The notes: generated from the sequence alone by a model not told the origin. Positions 51,552 through 60,923 are shown, counted from the stretch's first letter. The stretch is DNA of 64,000 nt from Candidatus Endomicrobium neocapritermitis (GCA_009778325.1 WRJZ01000054.1:1-64000); one strand, 5' to 3'. A program made the numbers and translations.

Positions 51552-53927
51552 TCATTTCATCTGATCTTTCTTTTCTTCTTTTTTATGTTTAACGGAGTCG
51601 TAAATATTTGTTCCCGCCTGTTGAAGCGTATCAATAATCGTAAAAGCGCTGCCTAATAAATCTACCGATACTTTGGGTTTGTGGATATTGCCGGTAAGCT
51701 TTATAACAAAAGATTTTGCCAAAAGCGGGCTTATTATAACGCGCATATTAAGCTCGCTGTCGCGCAGATCAATTTCTCCGGAAGCGTTAACGGACGAATA
51801 AGACGAAGAAAATTTTAACTTGCGCACATGCGCGACTCCCGGAACAAAATCCGCATTGCCTTCCACTGAACTGAACTTTAGCCCTACCGCCGAATTATGC
51901 GCGGCTTCTTCATCTTCCTCAAACACGTTAACGCCGATCTCTTTCGTTATTTTATATGTCATTCCGAGTCCGTAGAAAGCCGCTTTGGTGTATTTGTTTT
52001 TATTGATAAGCGCATCCAGGTTTTCAATTAAAACTTTATCGGCGTTAAAAGTAATGAACCCGCTTATTCTGTCTTGCTGCGCCGTAACATCTTTTAAATC
52101 GGCGTTTATATCAAAAGTTTTTGACCTTATGTGAGGCAATTCAACTGAATCCGAATGAAGCCGCACTTTAAAATTAAAATTACGCGGTATATCATTTACG
52201 GTTGTTTCCAACGGTGAATCATTATCGCCGCCATCGGACATAAAATCTTCTATTTCGTCATGCCCCGGCAGTTCCGGAATATAAAGTCTGCCTATATCGG
52301 CATTGGCGGAAAACGTTATATTTTGTAAATCTTTCCAATAAAAAGCCGATAATATAAACTTTTCGCCGTTCAGCGTTCCGGTCATTGTGCTTATTTTTAT
52401 TTTATAGTAAGAATCAAAATCAATGCCGGCATTAAGATTATCAAAATAAAGCGCGGGCAAATATTGAGCTTTCGCGTTTTTCAATTCCGCGTTTCCCTGA
52501 ACGCCGGCGTTTGAAACCGTAAAAACAATATCGGCATATCCTTCAGGGGAATACTTATTTACATATCTATCAAATATAAACGCGGCGTCTTTTACGTCTA
52601 TCATGGCATTAGACGGAAAATAATATTGCTTCTTTTTTATTTCAAAAACTCCTCCGGAAGAAGCTATGATTGAATTTCTTATAAAAAAGTCTAATTTTGA
52701 AAATATAATCTCTCCGGAAAAAAAGTCGATTTCAAAATCTGATTTTCCTTTGAAATCCGATATTGTTACGCCGGCTTTATGTAAAGTTAAAGAAAGGTTT
52801 TCTCCCCGGGCTTGAGCTTTTATGCCGTTTTTGTCAATCTCTGTTTCCGCGTTAAACAAACCGCCGAAAGACACCTTGCCGGAATGCGCCCTAAAACCTT
52901 TCAAAACTTCTTCAAAATCAAGGCTCATATATGATTTAAATCTGAAACCTTCTTTCTCTTTTTCATAATACACGTTTCCGCTGGAACTTATTGAGGACTT
53001 TCCAGAAGAAATATCCAGCTTATCGAAAACAAGTTTCTTTTCCGTGAAATTTATATCAAAATCAGCGTCAACTTTAAATCCGTCAAACCTAAACGGTCTT
53101 ATTATATGTATATCTTTTAAAGTATCCTGCGTAAAAATATCCGATTCTGCCGAAATGCTTACCCTCGGATTAATAAAGTTTGAAAGCTTTGCTCTTGCCG
53201 AAACTTGAGAATCATGCAGTCTTAATTTTATATACTTAGCGTCAACTAAAGCCTGAAAAATATTCATATTCTTCAAATCAACCGAAAGAAAAGCTTCGAA
53301 AGGCATTTTTATTTCCCTGTCGGTATTTTTGAACGAAAAATCAAATTTTGTCTTTATCGTAAAAGGTTTGTTTATCTGAAGATTCCTTATATCGCAGGAT
53401 AAACCGGAAATAATATAAATACCGTTGCCGTCTCTGTCAAAATACTGGATTTGGGAGTTTTTTATGACCGCGTCGGACACTGCAAATCTTATATGATTTC
53501 TTTTTATGTTTTCCGGACTCTTGCCGGCAGCGGAAACGCCGTCGCTGGTTTTTTGAAAATTGAACTTTCCTTCTTTCTTTATAATATCGACAAACAGTCC
53601 GTCCGCTTTAACATGCGAAATAAAAATATCTTTTTTTAACAAAGGCAAAAACCTTACTTTAAAAGATAATCTTTTTGTTTCGGCGAAAGTTCCGTTTACG
53701 AACCCGCCCGGTTCCGATAAAGAAAAGTTTTTGAGGCTGACGCCTATTATTCCGAATGAAATATCATCAAAATTTATTTCCCTGTTAAGTTCCGAGGAAG
53801 CATAATGCTCTATCATGGCTCTTATTTTCGCCGGAGGAAAAGCAACTCTCAAAAAAACCAGAAGGAGCGCGGCCATAACCGCCAAAACTATAAAGATTCT
53901 TATTATAATGCCGCTAAATTTTTTCAT
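51552..53927 (-). CDS. AsmA-like outer-membrane biogenesis/lipid transport protein
   Basis: A 791-residue AsmA/TamB-like protein. The frame extends through the tRNA region to 54260, but the ATG at 53927 (MKKFSGIIIRIF) is the true start: it begins the single N-terminal membrane helix (residues 8-30). Then follow long beta-strand repeats with an AsmA-type N-terminal domain (FPPAKIRAMIEHYASSELNREI, 31-52) and a C-terminal RVIISPLLAKSFVIKLTGNIHKPKVSVD segment. A periplasmic bridge or scaffold for lipids to the outer membrane is inferred from the family. The C-terminus is Lys/Glu-rich. Confidence 0.85.
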   Translation of the reverse strand: MKKFSGIIIRIFIVLAVMAALLLVFLRVAFPPAKIRAMIEHYASSELNREINFDDISFGIIGVSLKNFSLSEPGGFVNGTFAETKRLSFKVRFLPLLKKDIFISHVKADGLFVDIIKKEGKFNFQKTSDGVSAAGKSPENIKRNHIRFAVSDAVIKNSQIQYFDRDGNGIYIISGLSCDIRNLQINKPFTIKTKFDFSFKNTDREIKMPFEAFLSVDLKNMNIFQALVDAKYIKLRLHDSQVSARAKLSNFINPRVSISAESDIFTQDTLKDIHIIRPFRFDGFKVDADFDINFTEKKLVFDKLDISSGKSSISSSGNVYYEKEKEGFRFKSYMSLDFEEVLKGFRAHSGKVSFGGLFNAETEIDKNGIKAQARGENLSLTLHKAGVTISDFKGKSDFEIDFFSGEIIFSKLDFFIRNSIIASSGGVFEIKKKQYYFPSNAMIDVKDAAFIFDRYVNKYSPEGYADIVFTVSNAGVQGNAELKNAKAQYLPALYFDNLNAGIDFDSYYKIKISTMTGTLNGEKFILSAFYWKDLQNITFSANADIGRLYIPELPGHDEIEDFMSDGGDNDSPLETTVNDIPRNFNFKVRLHSDSVELPHIRSKTFDINADLKDVTAQQDRISGFITFNADKVLIENLDALINKNKYTKAAFYGLGMTYKITKEIGVNVFEEDEEAAHNSAVGLKFSSVEGNADFVPGVAHVRKLKFSSSYSSVNASGEIDLRDSELNMRVIISPLLAKSFVIKLTGNIHKPKVSVDLLGSAFTIIDTLQQAGTNIYDSVKHKKEEKKDQMK

Positions 53928-54018
53928 AAAGCTGATTATACCAAACTTGAATAGGTTTTCAAATATTTGTATAATTTTCAAACTCTTTAAGAGGCTATAC
54001 CACAAATCTTTAATAAAT

Positions 54019-54036
54019 GGAGAGATGTCCGAGCGG
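54019..54036 (+). pseudogene. Partial tRNA-Ser 5' copy
   Basis: GGAGAGATGTCCGAGCGG is identical to the first 18 nt of the tRNA-Ser at 54136. It is followed not by the rest of a tRNA but by about 99 nt of GC-rich sequence with stems (GGCGGCA/TGCCGC and GTGC/GCAC; GCGAGATG/CATCTTGC), which ends where the intact tRNA begins. Confidence 0.7.
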
Positions 54037-54135
54037 GCGGCAGTGCGACGAATAAGGAGCACGAGTTTGCCGCGGACGCGAGATGTGAGCGCCCCGGAAC
54101 CGCATCCTGGGCATCTTGCAATGAACGCAGTGAAT

Positions 54136-54225
54136 GGAGAGATGTCCGAGCGGTTTAAGGAGGTAGTCTTGAAAACTACTGTAGGAGAAATCCTACCGGG
54201 GGTTCGAATCCCTCTCTCTCCGCCA
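54136..54225 (+). tRNA. tRNA-Ser (anticodon UGA)
   Basis: A 90-nt class II tRNA with encoded CCA. The acceptor stem GGAGAGA pairs with TCTCTCC, the anticodon loop CTTGAAA lies within GGTAGT/ACTACT, the long variable arm is TGTAGGAGAAATCCTAC, and the T arm is GGGGGTTCGAATCCCTC. Discriminator G is usual for Ser. Confidence 0.95.
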
Positions 54226-54430
54226 GAAAAGCAATTAAGAACTTCATGCCGTTTAAACAATTTTATTTTAAAAATATAAATCCCCGAAACGAGTTTTTAT
54301 CGCAGGGGATTTTATATTTTATGAAATACTGCACGGCGTGGTATTTTTAATATTTCAAAAATTATATAATAAAATTAAGCGGAAGTAATTATGGAAAAAT
54401 GGAAAGCGATTGAAGTAAGGGAGTGCTGGC
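54226..54430. other. Intergenic region between tRNA-Ser and the small membrane protein gene
   Basis: Holds ATCCCCGAAACGAGTTTTTATCGCAGGGGAT, an imperfect stem (ATCCCC/GGGGAT) at about 54280-54311 that may terminate the tRNA transcript, then AT-rich sequence. No convincing gene is seen here. Confidence 0.5.
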
Positions 54431-54610
54431 ATGATACTTCTTGCGGTGTTTTCTGGTTTTGCGGACGGGCAGGGCGATTTTTTGTTCTGCTTAAGCGATA
54501 TTTTAAGAGAGGCTCTGATATTAATGATAGTGTCACTGTTTTTCATCCCCGCGGCTGCGATTTACAGGCAGTACCGCAAATGGGAAATAATCAGGCTTAA
54601 TAGGAAATAA
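54431..54610 (+). CDS. 59-residue membrane protein upstream of the symporter
   Basis: A short gene (MILLAVFSGFADG... to ...IIRLNRK) with AAGGGAG 7 bp before its ATG and a stop 2 bp before the symporter ATG. Residues 1-9 are hydrophobic; a clear membrane helix spans about 29-45 (LILMIVSLFFIPAAAIY), followed by a basic tail (RQYRKWEIIRLNRK). The close spacing implies translational coupling with the transporter, so it may be a small accessory subunit. No family recognised. Confidence 0.7.
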   Translation: MILLAVFSGFADGQGDFLFCLSDILREALILMIVSLFFIPAAAIYRQYRKWEIIRLNRK

Positions 54611-54612
54611 TA

Positions 54613-55785
54613 ATGAAATTACCAAAAATATCTTTGCTTGCAAGAGCGCTTATCGCCATCATTTTAGGCATAGCATGCGGAATGTTTTTTCCGCCGGATT
54701 TAGCGCGCGTTTTTACCACTTTTAACGGATTGTTCGGCAATTTTTTGGGCTTTATAGTTCCGATACTCATTCTCGGTCTTATTGCGCCGGCCATAGCGGA
54801 CCTCGGCAAAAGCGCGGGTAAAATACTGCTGTTGACCATCGCTTTAGCATATGCGTTTACATTATTTGCGGGCTTTTTTGCCTACAGCGCCACACTGGTT
54901 TTCATCAAGCCTATGCTGAACGGCGTTAACAACTTTGCGGCCGGAGCTGAAGGCGGCATTAACCTGGCGCCATTTTTTACCGTAGCCATGCCGCCGCTGA
55001 TGGATGTGATGACCGCGCTTATGCTGGGCTTCATAATAGGCCTTGGCTCCGCAATTACCGACGGAAAAATGCTGAAAGCTGCCATGAAAGACTTGGAGGC
55101 TGTTGTCAACTTCGTAATTTCAAAAGCTATAGTCCCGCTGCTGCCGCTTTATATCTTCGGTATATTTTTGGAGATGACGCTTTCCGGCCAGGCGGCTGCC
55201 GCGATGGGCGTGTTTGTCAAAATAACAATAGTGATATTTTTGATAACCGTGGTAATGCTGCTAATACAATTTTCCATAGCCGGGCTTGTCGCGCGGCGCA
55301 ATCCTTTGAGCCTGTTGAAAACAATGCTGCCGGCTTACGCCACGGCGCTGGGCACGCAGTCTTCCGCGGCGACAATACCTGTAACCCTGCGCCAGACGAT
55401 CAAAGCCGGCGTCAGCGAAGAGGTTGCCAATTTCGTCATACCGCTGTGCGCCACAATACAAATGACAGGCAGCATAATAAAAGTGGTAGCCTGCTCCATG
55501 GTAATAATGATTGTCGGCGGCATGCCTTTCAGCCCGGCGGCGTACAGCGGGTTTATACTGATGCTCAGCATAACGATAATAGCCGCGCCGGGCATACCCG
55601 GCGGCGTGGTAATGGCGGCGCTCGGCATACTGCACAGCATGCTGGGTTTTGACGAAACGGCGTTAGGTTTAATGATAGCGCTTTATGTGGCTATGGACAG
55701 TTTCGGCACCGCCTGCAACGTTACCGGCGACGGCGCGGTAGCTGTTATAGTGGACAAGTTCCACAAAACTGCCGAGGCAAAATAG
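54613..55785 (+). CDS. Dicarboxylate/amino acid:cation symporter (DAACS, SstT/GltP-like)
   Basis: A 390-residue inner-membrane secondary transporter of the glutamate/dicarboxylate family. Family features: re-entrant loop LGTQSSAATIPVTLR near 236-250, GVSEEVANFVIPLCATIQMTGS near 257-278, and MDSFGTACNVTGDGAVAVIV near 356-375 (the substrate/cation-binding motif). It likely takes up Glu, Asp, Ser/Thr or a dicarboxylate with Na+ or H+; exact substrate unresolved. Weak AGGAAA upstream, with coupling to the small gene in front. Confidence 0.92.
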   Translation: MKLPKISLLARALIAIILGIACGMFFPPDLARVFTTFNGLFGNFLGFIVPILILGLIAPAIADLGKSAGKILLLTIALAYAFTLFAGFFAYSATLVFIKPMLNGVNNFAAGAEGGINLAPFFTVAMPPLMDVMTALMLGFIIGLGSAITDGKMLKAAMKDLEAVVNFVISKAIVPLLPLYIFGIFLEMTLSGQAAAAMGVFVKITIVIFLITVVMLLIQFSIAGLVARRNPLSLLKTMLPAYATALGTQSSAATIPVTLRQTIKAGVSEEVANFVIPLCATIQMTGSIIKVVACSMVIMIVGGMPFSPAAYSGFILMLSITIIAAPGIPGGVVMAALGILHSMLGFDETALGLMIALYVAMDSFGTACNVTGDGAVAVIVDKFHKTAEAK

Positions 55786-55810
55786 CGGCAAGATAGCAAA
55801 GGAGATGAAA

Positions 55811-56842
55811 ATGGATATCCCGCAAAAAATGAAAGCTGCGATAGCGCGTGAATATAAAAAACCTTTGATTCTTGAAGAAATTGCAGTTCCCGAAGTAAAA
55901 GACCACGAAATTTTAATAAAAGTTATGGCAAGCGGAGTTTGCCATACGGACTTGCATGCCATAGACGGCGACTGGCCTGTTAAAGCAAAACTGCCTCTTA
56001 TTCCGGGCCACGAAGCCGTAGGTAAAATTGTAAAAAAAGGCGCCGAAGTAAAACATTTTAATATCGGCGACATTGTCGGCGTGCCGTGGCTCTACAGCGC
56101 ATGCGGAGTATGCGAGTACTGCGTAAGCGGATGGGAAACTTTGTGCGTGTATCAAAAAAATACCGGTTATTCGGCAGACGGAGGTTACGCTCAATATTTG
56201 CTTGCGCACGGAAACTATGCGGTAAAAATTCCGAAAGGCTTAGACTTATACGAAGCCGCGCCGATATTATGCGCCGGAGTAACTTCGTATAAAGCAATTA
56301 AAGAAACAGAAGCAAAAGCAGGCCAGTGGATTGCCATAGTCGGGGTTGGCGGCCTTGGTCATTTGGCGGTGCAGTATGCGATAGCTATGGGAATGCGTGT
56401 TATGGCAGTAGACATTGCTAATGACAAATTAGAGCTTGCCGCAAAACACGGCGCGGAAATTACCGTCAATTCTTTAAAAGAAGACCCCGCAATAGCTGCC
56501 GTGCAAAAAGCCGGCGGAATGCAGGGCGTAGTAATAACCGCGGTTTCGCCGACGGTATTCAAAAAATCTTTGGAAATGCTTAAACGCGGCGGCTTTTGCT
56601 CCATAGTCGGTTTGCCTCCCGGCGAATTTGAAACCCCGATTTTTGATTTGGTGTTATCAAGAAAAACAATCCGCGGTTCCATAGTAGGCACGCGGCAGGA
56701 CGCGGCTGAAGCATTGGATTTTGCCGCTCGCGGAAAAGTTAAATCCGACATAACTATTTATAAGCTGGAACAAATTAACGAGATTATCGATTTGTTAAGA
56801 AAAAATAAAATCAACGGCCGCGCAGTCATGAAAATGGAGTAA
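55811..56842 (+). CDS. adhP: Zinc-dependent alcohol dehydrogenase (AdhP-type)
   Basis: A medium-chain NAD(P)-dependent alcohol dehydrogenase, 343 residues from the second ATG at 55811. AAAGGAG abuts the first ATG at 55805, so the second has better spacing. Catalytic zinc motifs GVCHTDLH and PGHEAVG, structural zinc CGVCEYCVSGWETLC, and Rossmann GVGGLGHLAVQ are all present, with the NAD-binding Asp after VMAVD. It would interconvert ethanol and acetaldehyde in fermentation, in line with the hydrogenase at the other end of the window. Confidence 0.92.
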   Translation: MDIPQKMKAAIAREYKKPLILEEIAVPEVKDHEILIKVMASGVCHTDLHAIDGDWPVKAKLPLIPGHEAVGKIVKKGAEVKHFNIGDIVGVPWLYSACGVCEYCVSGWETLCVYQKNTGYSADGGYAQYLLAHGNYAVKIPKGLDLYEAAPILCAGVTSYKAIKETEAKAGQWIAIVGVGGLGHLAVQYAIAMGMRVMAVDIANDKLELAAKHGAEITVNSLKEDPAIAAVQKAGGMQGVVITAVSPTVFKKSLEMLKRGGFCSIVGLPPGEFETPIFDLVLSRKTIRGSIVGTRQDAAEALDFAARGKVKSDITIYKLEQINEIIDLLRKNKINGRAVMKME

Positions 56843-56865
56843 CACTGCTGCAGAAAGGAGATTAA

Positions 56866-57483
56866 ATGAAAAAAATATTATATGCAGCACTGGCACTTTT
56901 TGTCGCGGCTTGCGGTACTGCGCGCAGCGTAAAAGATGTGGAACTTGAACGCCTGCCCGAAGGAAAAATCCTGGTGGTTTATTTTTCCGAATCTCCGAAT
57001 AAAAATACTCAAACCGTAGCAGCATGGATTCACGAGGCGGTAGGCGGTGATATTCAGGGAATTGAAGCGGTCAATCCTTATTCCGGCAGCTATAGGCAAA
57101 TCTTAAACAGAGCAAGGGAAGAATTTAGAAACAACATTCACCCTGAAATCAAGCCTTTTGAAAAAAATGTCGCGGACTACGACATTATATTTATAGGTTC
57201 TCCGATTTGGTTCAACACCTATGCTCCGCCTGTCGCGACATTTTTGGCGAACAATAGCTTTGAAGGCAAGATTGTTGTTCCGTTCTGCACTCATGGCGGC
57301 GGCGGAGCCGGAAATTTTTACGATGATATAAGAAAAAATGCTATAGGAGCAAGCGAGGTAAAGCCGGGATTTACAGCCAGAGGCAGCAACCAAATAGAAA
57401 GGCGGATCGGCCGCGGAACAAAAAACAAAATATCTAAAAACGATGTAGCGGTATGGCTTAATGAAGTGTTTGACGCTTTCTAA
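56866..57483 (+). CDS. Flavodoxin-like lipoprotein
   Basis: A 205-residue flavodoxin-fold protein. The lipoprotein signal is LFVAACGTA (Cys16). The FMN-binding loop is VVYFSESPNKNTQTVA (about 36-51), followed by GSPIWFNTYAPPVATFL (about 111-127) and PFCTHGGGGAGNF. An exported flavodoxin is unusual; it could shuttle electrons or act as a periplasmic FMN reductase. AAAGGAG precedes the ATG. Its 3' end overlaps the convergent thiE by 26 bp. Confidence 0.85.
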   Translation: MKKILYAALALFVAACGTARSVKDVELERLPEGKILVVYFSESPNKNTQTVAAWIHEAVGGDIQGIEAVNPYSGSYRQILNRAREEFRNNIHPEIKPFEKNVADYDIIFIGSPIWFNTYAPPVATFLANNSFEGKIVVPFCTHGGGGAGNFYDDIRKNAIGASEVKPGFTARGSNQIERRIGRGTKNKISKNDVAVWLNEVFDAF

Positions 57484-58108
57484 AATTCTCTAAAATCTGC
57501 TTCTTTAAATTTTTAGATGTATCGCACGGATTTTCGCTTTTCATAATTGCTGAAACTACGGCTATTCCGCAAGCATTACTTTCATATAATACATGCATAT
57601 TTGAAGCGTTTAAACCGCCTATTGCAACAACTGGCATATTTGTTTGGGCTGCAATCTCATTTAATGTTGCCACTTCTGTAATAGCCGTAATAACTTTTGT
57701 AGTTGTCGGATAAATAGCCCCTACGCCCAGATAATCCGCGCCTGCTTCTTTTGCTTTCTTTGCTTGTTCAACTGTTTTGACTGTCGCGCCGATTATTTTA
57801 TTTTTGCCAAGCATCTTACGGACAGCATAAACCGGTATATCGCTTTGCCCTACATGAACCCCTGCAGCGTCTATTGCCATTGCAATATCAACTCTGTCGT
57901 TTATAATCAAAGGAATATCGTATTGATCGGTTATTTGCTTAACTTTTTGGGCAAGGCTCAAAAACTCAAAGCCGCTTTTATCTTTTTCTCGCACCTGAAC
58001 AAGAGTCACTCCCCCCTCGCATGCTTGATTTACAATTTCCAAAAAATTCTTTTCGTCCATGTCTGTGCTGTCTGTAACAAAATATAATGTCAGGTCTGTT
58101 TTATTCAT
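57458..58108 (-). CDS. thiE: Thiamine-phosphate synthase ThiE
   Basis: Couples HMP-diphosphate with the thiazole phosphate to form thiamine phosphate. A 216-residue TIM barrel with QVREKDKSGFEF near 37-48, INDRVDIA near 69-76, HVGQSDIP near 84-91, GATVKTVEQAKKA and VVAIGGLNASN. Last gene of the thi operon, separated from thiH by an 84-bp gap holding an AATGACA-type palindrome. Confidence 0.95.
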   Translation of the reverse strand: MNKTDLTLYFVTDSTDMDEKNFLEIVNQACEGGVTLVQVREKDKSGFEFLSLAQKVKQITDQYDIPLIINDRVDIAMAIDAAGVHVGQSDIPVYAVRKMLGKNKIIGATVKTVEQAKKAKEAGADYLGVGAIYPTTTKVITAITEVATLNEIAAQTNMPVVAIGGLNASNMHVLYESNACGIAVVSAIMKSENPCDTSKNLKKQILENFRKRQTLH

Positions 58109-58147
58109 TGTTTTCCTCTTCTTTTAAATTTTTTGATTATTTAACTA

Positions 58148-58186
58148 CGACCTTGGATTCCGGCTCGAAGGCCGGAATGACAACTG
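58148..58186. repeat. Palindrome ending in GAATGACA
   Basis: TTGGATTCCGGCTCGAAGGC then CGGAATGACAACTG: ATTCCGGC/GCCGGAAT stem with TCGAAG loop, then GACA. Same style as the repeats at 36510-36634. Confidence 0.65.
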
Positions 58187-58192
58187 AGACCG

Positions 58193-59314
58193 CTATATCA
58201 TCCTGATATGATCAGTATAAACAGGCTGAAGCCCTTTATTTAATATCATTGTATGCACTTGGGAAACATCTCTTGCGTCTGATATTTCAAACTGCTCGTC
58301 GCCTTTTTTTTCCGCATTATGCCCGCCTACGCCGACTTTTACCCCTGCTGAAATTTTATTTGCCGCCAGCCCTATTATATTATCCCTGAAACCTGCCCGC
58401 TCCCTTGTTGAAATGACAATTGACGCGAACGGCATAAAAATTCTGTATGCCAGCAATACCTGTAAAAGCTGTTTTTCCCGAACGCCGTGCATATTAGCGC
58501 CGGGACTGTTTATATACCCGCGTATTCTTGGAACTGAAAAAGATATATCGGCATGATGATATTTTTGCTGCAGGCAATACGCATGCATACCTGTTGAAAA
58601 AGCGTCCTTGCGGAAATCCCCCAAACCCAAAAGCGCGCCGAAGCTGACGCCTCTCATGCCGCCGTTTACAGCGCGTTCCTGCGCATTAAAACGATAAGGG
58701 TACAACCGTTTTGGCCCGCTCAAATGATACTTTTCATATATATCCGTATTGTAAGTTTCCTGATAAATGCTGACAAAATCAACGCCGCATTGATGAAGGT
58801 ACGCGTATTCATCGGTATTTAAAGGATAGATTTCAATTCCGATTGTTGAAAAATATTTTTTTGAAAGTTTAACCGCTTCACCGATATATTCAACATTTGA
58901 ATGCGTCCGGGATTCGCCGGTCAATAATAAAATTTCCTTCAGCCCTGTTTTGGAAATTGCTTTCAGCTCATTATCAATTTCTTCAACAGACAGCTTGCCC
59001 CTGGCTATTTCATTTTTGCAGTTAAAACCGCAGTATGTGCAGTGATTATCGCAAAAGTTTGAAATATACAGCGGCGTATACAGAGTGACGGAATTGCCGA
59101 AATGTTTTCTCGTTTCAATTTTTGACCGTCTTGCCATTTCTTCCAAAAGATTTTCCGCTGCCGGCGATAAAAGTGCGCCATAGTCGTAAAATGTTAAGAC
59201 GTTTTTATTAAGGGCTTTTTTCACGTCGTCCGCGGTATATTTTTCATAATTATACGTTCCGGTTCGGCTTAACACTTTCTCCATAATGCCGGAGTCAATA
59301 ACTTCCATTGCCAT
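58193..59314 (-). CDS. thiH: 2-iminoacetate synthase ThiH
   Basis: Radical SAM tyrosine lyase giving dehydroglycine for the thiazole ring, the anaerobic counterpart of ThiO. The 373-residue protein has the SAM motif CDNHCTYCGF near 88-97 and lacks the C-terminal HydG auxiliary-cluster motif. GGAGG lies 8 bp before the ATG, overlapping the end of thiG. Confidence 0.94.
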   Translation of the reverse strand: MAMEVIDSGIMEKVLSRTGTYNYEKYTADDVKKALNKNVLTFYDYGALLSPAAENLLEEMARRSKIETRKHFGNSVTLYTPLYISNFCDNHCTYCGFNCKNEIARGKLSVEEIDNELKAISKTGLKEILLLTGESRTHSNVEYIGEAVKLSKKYFSTIGIEIYPLNTDEYAYLHQCGVDFVSIYQETYNTDIYEKYHLSGPKRLYPYRFNAQERAVNGGMRGVSFGALLGLGDFRKDAFSTGMHAYCLQQKYHHADISFSVPRIRGYINSPGANMHGVREKQLLQVLLAYRIFMPFASIVISTRERAGFRDNIIGLAANKISAGVKVGVGGHNAEKKGDEQFEISDARDVSQVHTMILNKGLQPVYTDHIRMI

Positions 59315-59317
59315 TTT

Positions 59318-60085
59318 TTAGTCCTCCAAAAATCCCGTTAACGGGCTTGAAGCTTCCGCTTCATATTCCAAAACTCTGCCAAGCCCGGCAAGCCATGCTT
59401 TTCTTCCCGCTTCTATAGCCAGCTTAAACGAGCTTGCCATCATACCGACATCATTTGCCGTCGCGACCGCGGTATTTGCCATAACCGCGGAAACGCCGAG
59501 TTCCATAGCTTCGCAAGCCTGCGAGGGTCTGCCTATGCCTGCGTCAACAATGACCGGCAAATCTATTTCATCAACAAGAATTTTAATAAAATCTTTTGTC
59601 AAAAGACCTTTATTGCTGCCGATGGGAGCGCCAAGCGGCATAACCGCCGCAGCGCCGGCATCAGCCATATTTCTTGCCGCTGTTAAATCAGGATACATAT
59701 AAGGCATTACTATAAAACCTTCTTTCGCCAAAATTTCAGTCGCTTTTATTGTTTCATAATTATCCGGCAAAAGGTATTTTGAGTCGTTTATTACTTCAAT
59801 TTTTACAAAGTCGCCGCAGCCAAGCTCCCTTGCAAGCCGCGCAATGCGCACTGCTTCCTGCGCGTTTCTCGCGCCGGAAGTGTTCGGCAAAAGCGTAATG
59901 CCTTTTGGAATATAATCTAAAATATTTTCTTTCCCGCCCGTGTTTGCGCGCCTGAGAGCAAGCGTTGCCATTTCCACGCCGCCGTTTTCTATTACAATCT
60001 TTGTCATTTCAAGCGAAAATTTACCTGAGCCTAAAATGAAACGTGAGTTAAATTCTTTATTACCGATAACCAGAGTATCTTTCAT
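59318..60085 (-). CDS. thiG: Thiazole synthase ThiG
   Basis: A 255-residue TIM barrel forming the thiazole phosphate ring from DXP, dehydroglycine and ThiS-thiocarboxylate. FILGSGKF near 16-23, [16 protein letters not shown] near 66-81 and [18 protein letters not shown] near 180-197 match the family. Second half of the thiSFGHE operon. Confidence 0.95.
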   Translation of the reverse strand: MKDTLVIGNKEFNSRFILGSGKFSLEMTKIVIENGGVEMATLALRRANTGGKENILDYIPKGITLLPNTSGARNAQEAVRIARLARELGCGDFVKIEVINDSKYLLPDNYETIKATEILAKEGFIVMPYMYPDLTAARNMADAGAAAVMPLGAPIGSNKGLLTKDFIKILVDEIDLPVIVDAGIGRPSQACEAMELGVSAVMANTAVATANDVGMMASSFKLAIEAGRKAWLAGLGRVLEYEAEASSPLTGFLED

Positions 60086-60093
60086 CTCTCTTT

Positions 60094-60723
60094 TTACTCC
60101 TTTTCAATATTCAATAAAAGTCTTAATACCATGTTTGCCTGATGTCCCGCGCATATCGTTACTCTCGGAGCCATAAAACCTATGCCTTCCTGCACTGCCG
60201 GCTCAAAATCGCCGCATATATAAAGATTTTTGAGCGTTTGCTTTGTTTTTATTTTATTCGCGCTGTCATAACCGGCCATCCCGGAAGCGGCGACAATCTT
60301 TTTCCTGCCATACTCCAACAGCGTGTTTACAAGCATTGCTTTGTATTGCGGATTATCAAACGCTTCACAGACAATCGGGTAGTCTTTAAAAATTTCCAAT
60401 GCATTGGCCTCAGTCACTTTTGCGGTACGAATCTCCGTTTCAACAAACGAATTTATTTTATCAATCTGACTTTTAAGCGCTTCGGTTTTTAACATTCCCA
60501 AATGCGTTAAATTATAATGCTGTCTGTTCAGATTGCTCTGTTCTACAACGTCAAAATCCACAAGCAGCAGCTTTCCTACGCCGATTCTCGCAAGCATTAC
60601 CGCAATATTTGAGCCAAGCCCGCCAAGACCGGCTATCGCGGCTTTTCCGGCTTTTAGTTTTTCTTTAATGCCCGCGGCATTGCGTGCTGTTATGGCGTTT
60701 TCCAATTCATCGCTAGTTTGCAT
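60094..60723 (-). CDS. thiF: ThiS adenylyltransferase ThiF
   Basis: An E1-like enzyme that adenylates the ThiS C-terminus. From the ATG at 60723 (GGAGG 10 bp upstream) it is 209 residues; a longer frame start at 60750 would overlap thiS and is rejected. [19 protein letters not shown] is the ATP-binding motif and [13 protein letters not shown] the family signature. No CxxC zinc pairs are seen, so it belongs to the short thiF class. Confidence 0.92.
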   Translation of the reverse strand: MQTSDELENAITARNAAGIKEKLKAGKAAIAGLGGLGSNIAVMLARIGVGKLLLVDFDVVEQSNLNRQHYNLTHLGMLKTEALKSQIDKINSFVETEIRTAKVTEANALEIFKDYPIVCEAFDNPQYKAMLVNTLLEYGRKKIVAASGMAGYDSANKIKTKQTLKNLYICGDFEPAVQEGIGFMAPRVTICAGHQANMVLRLLLNIEKE

Positions 60724-60728
60724 TTTTC

Positions 60729-60923
60729 TCACCCTCCACCGACAAAACAAACGATTTCAAGTTTATCATTATCGGAAAGCATTTCGGTTTCAAAGGATTT
60801 TTTGGGTATGATAACGCCGTTTTTTTCAACAGCCGTTCTTTGCGCATCGTATCCTTCGTTTTTTAAAAATTCATTTAAAGAGATTTTATTTTTTATGGTT
60901 ATTTCCTGCCCATTTACATACAT
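60729..60923 (-). CDS. thiS: Sulfur carrier protein ThiS
   Basis: A 64-residue ubiquitin-like carrier ending in GGG, the site of thiocarboxylation. YVNGQEITIKNKISLNEFL is the typical N-terminus. AAGGAG precedes the ATG. First gene of the operon after the TPP riboswitch terminator. Confidence 0.93.
   Translation of the reverse strand: MYVNGQEITIKNKISLNEFLKNEGYDAQRTAVEKNGVIIPKKSFETEMLSDNDKLEIVCFVGGG

Noticed and set aside
53928-54260. N-terminal extension of the AsmA-like protein
   Set aside because: It reads antisense through the tRNA-Ser gene and its partial copy; the membrane anchor begins at 53927.
54391-54600. 69-codon open frame overlapping the small membrane protein gene
   Set aside because: No ribosome-binding site and an unlikely composition; the other frame (54431-54610) has a strong Shine-Dalgarno and couples to the symporter.
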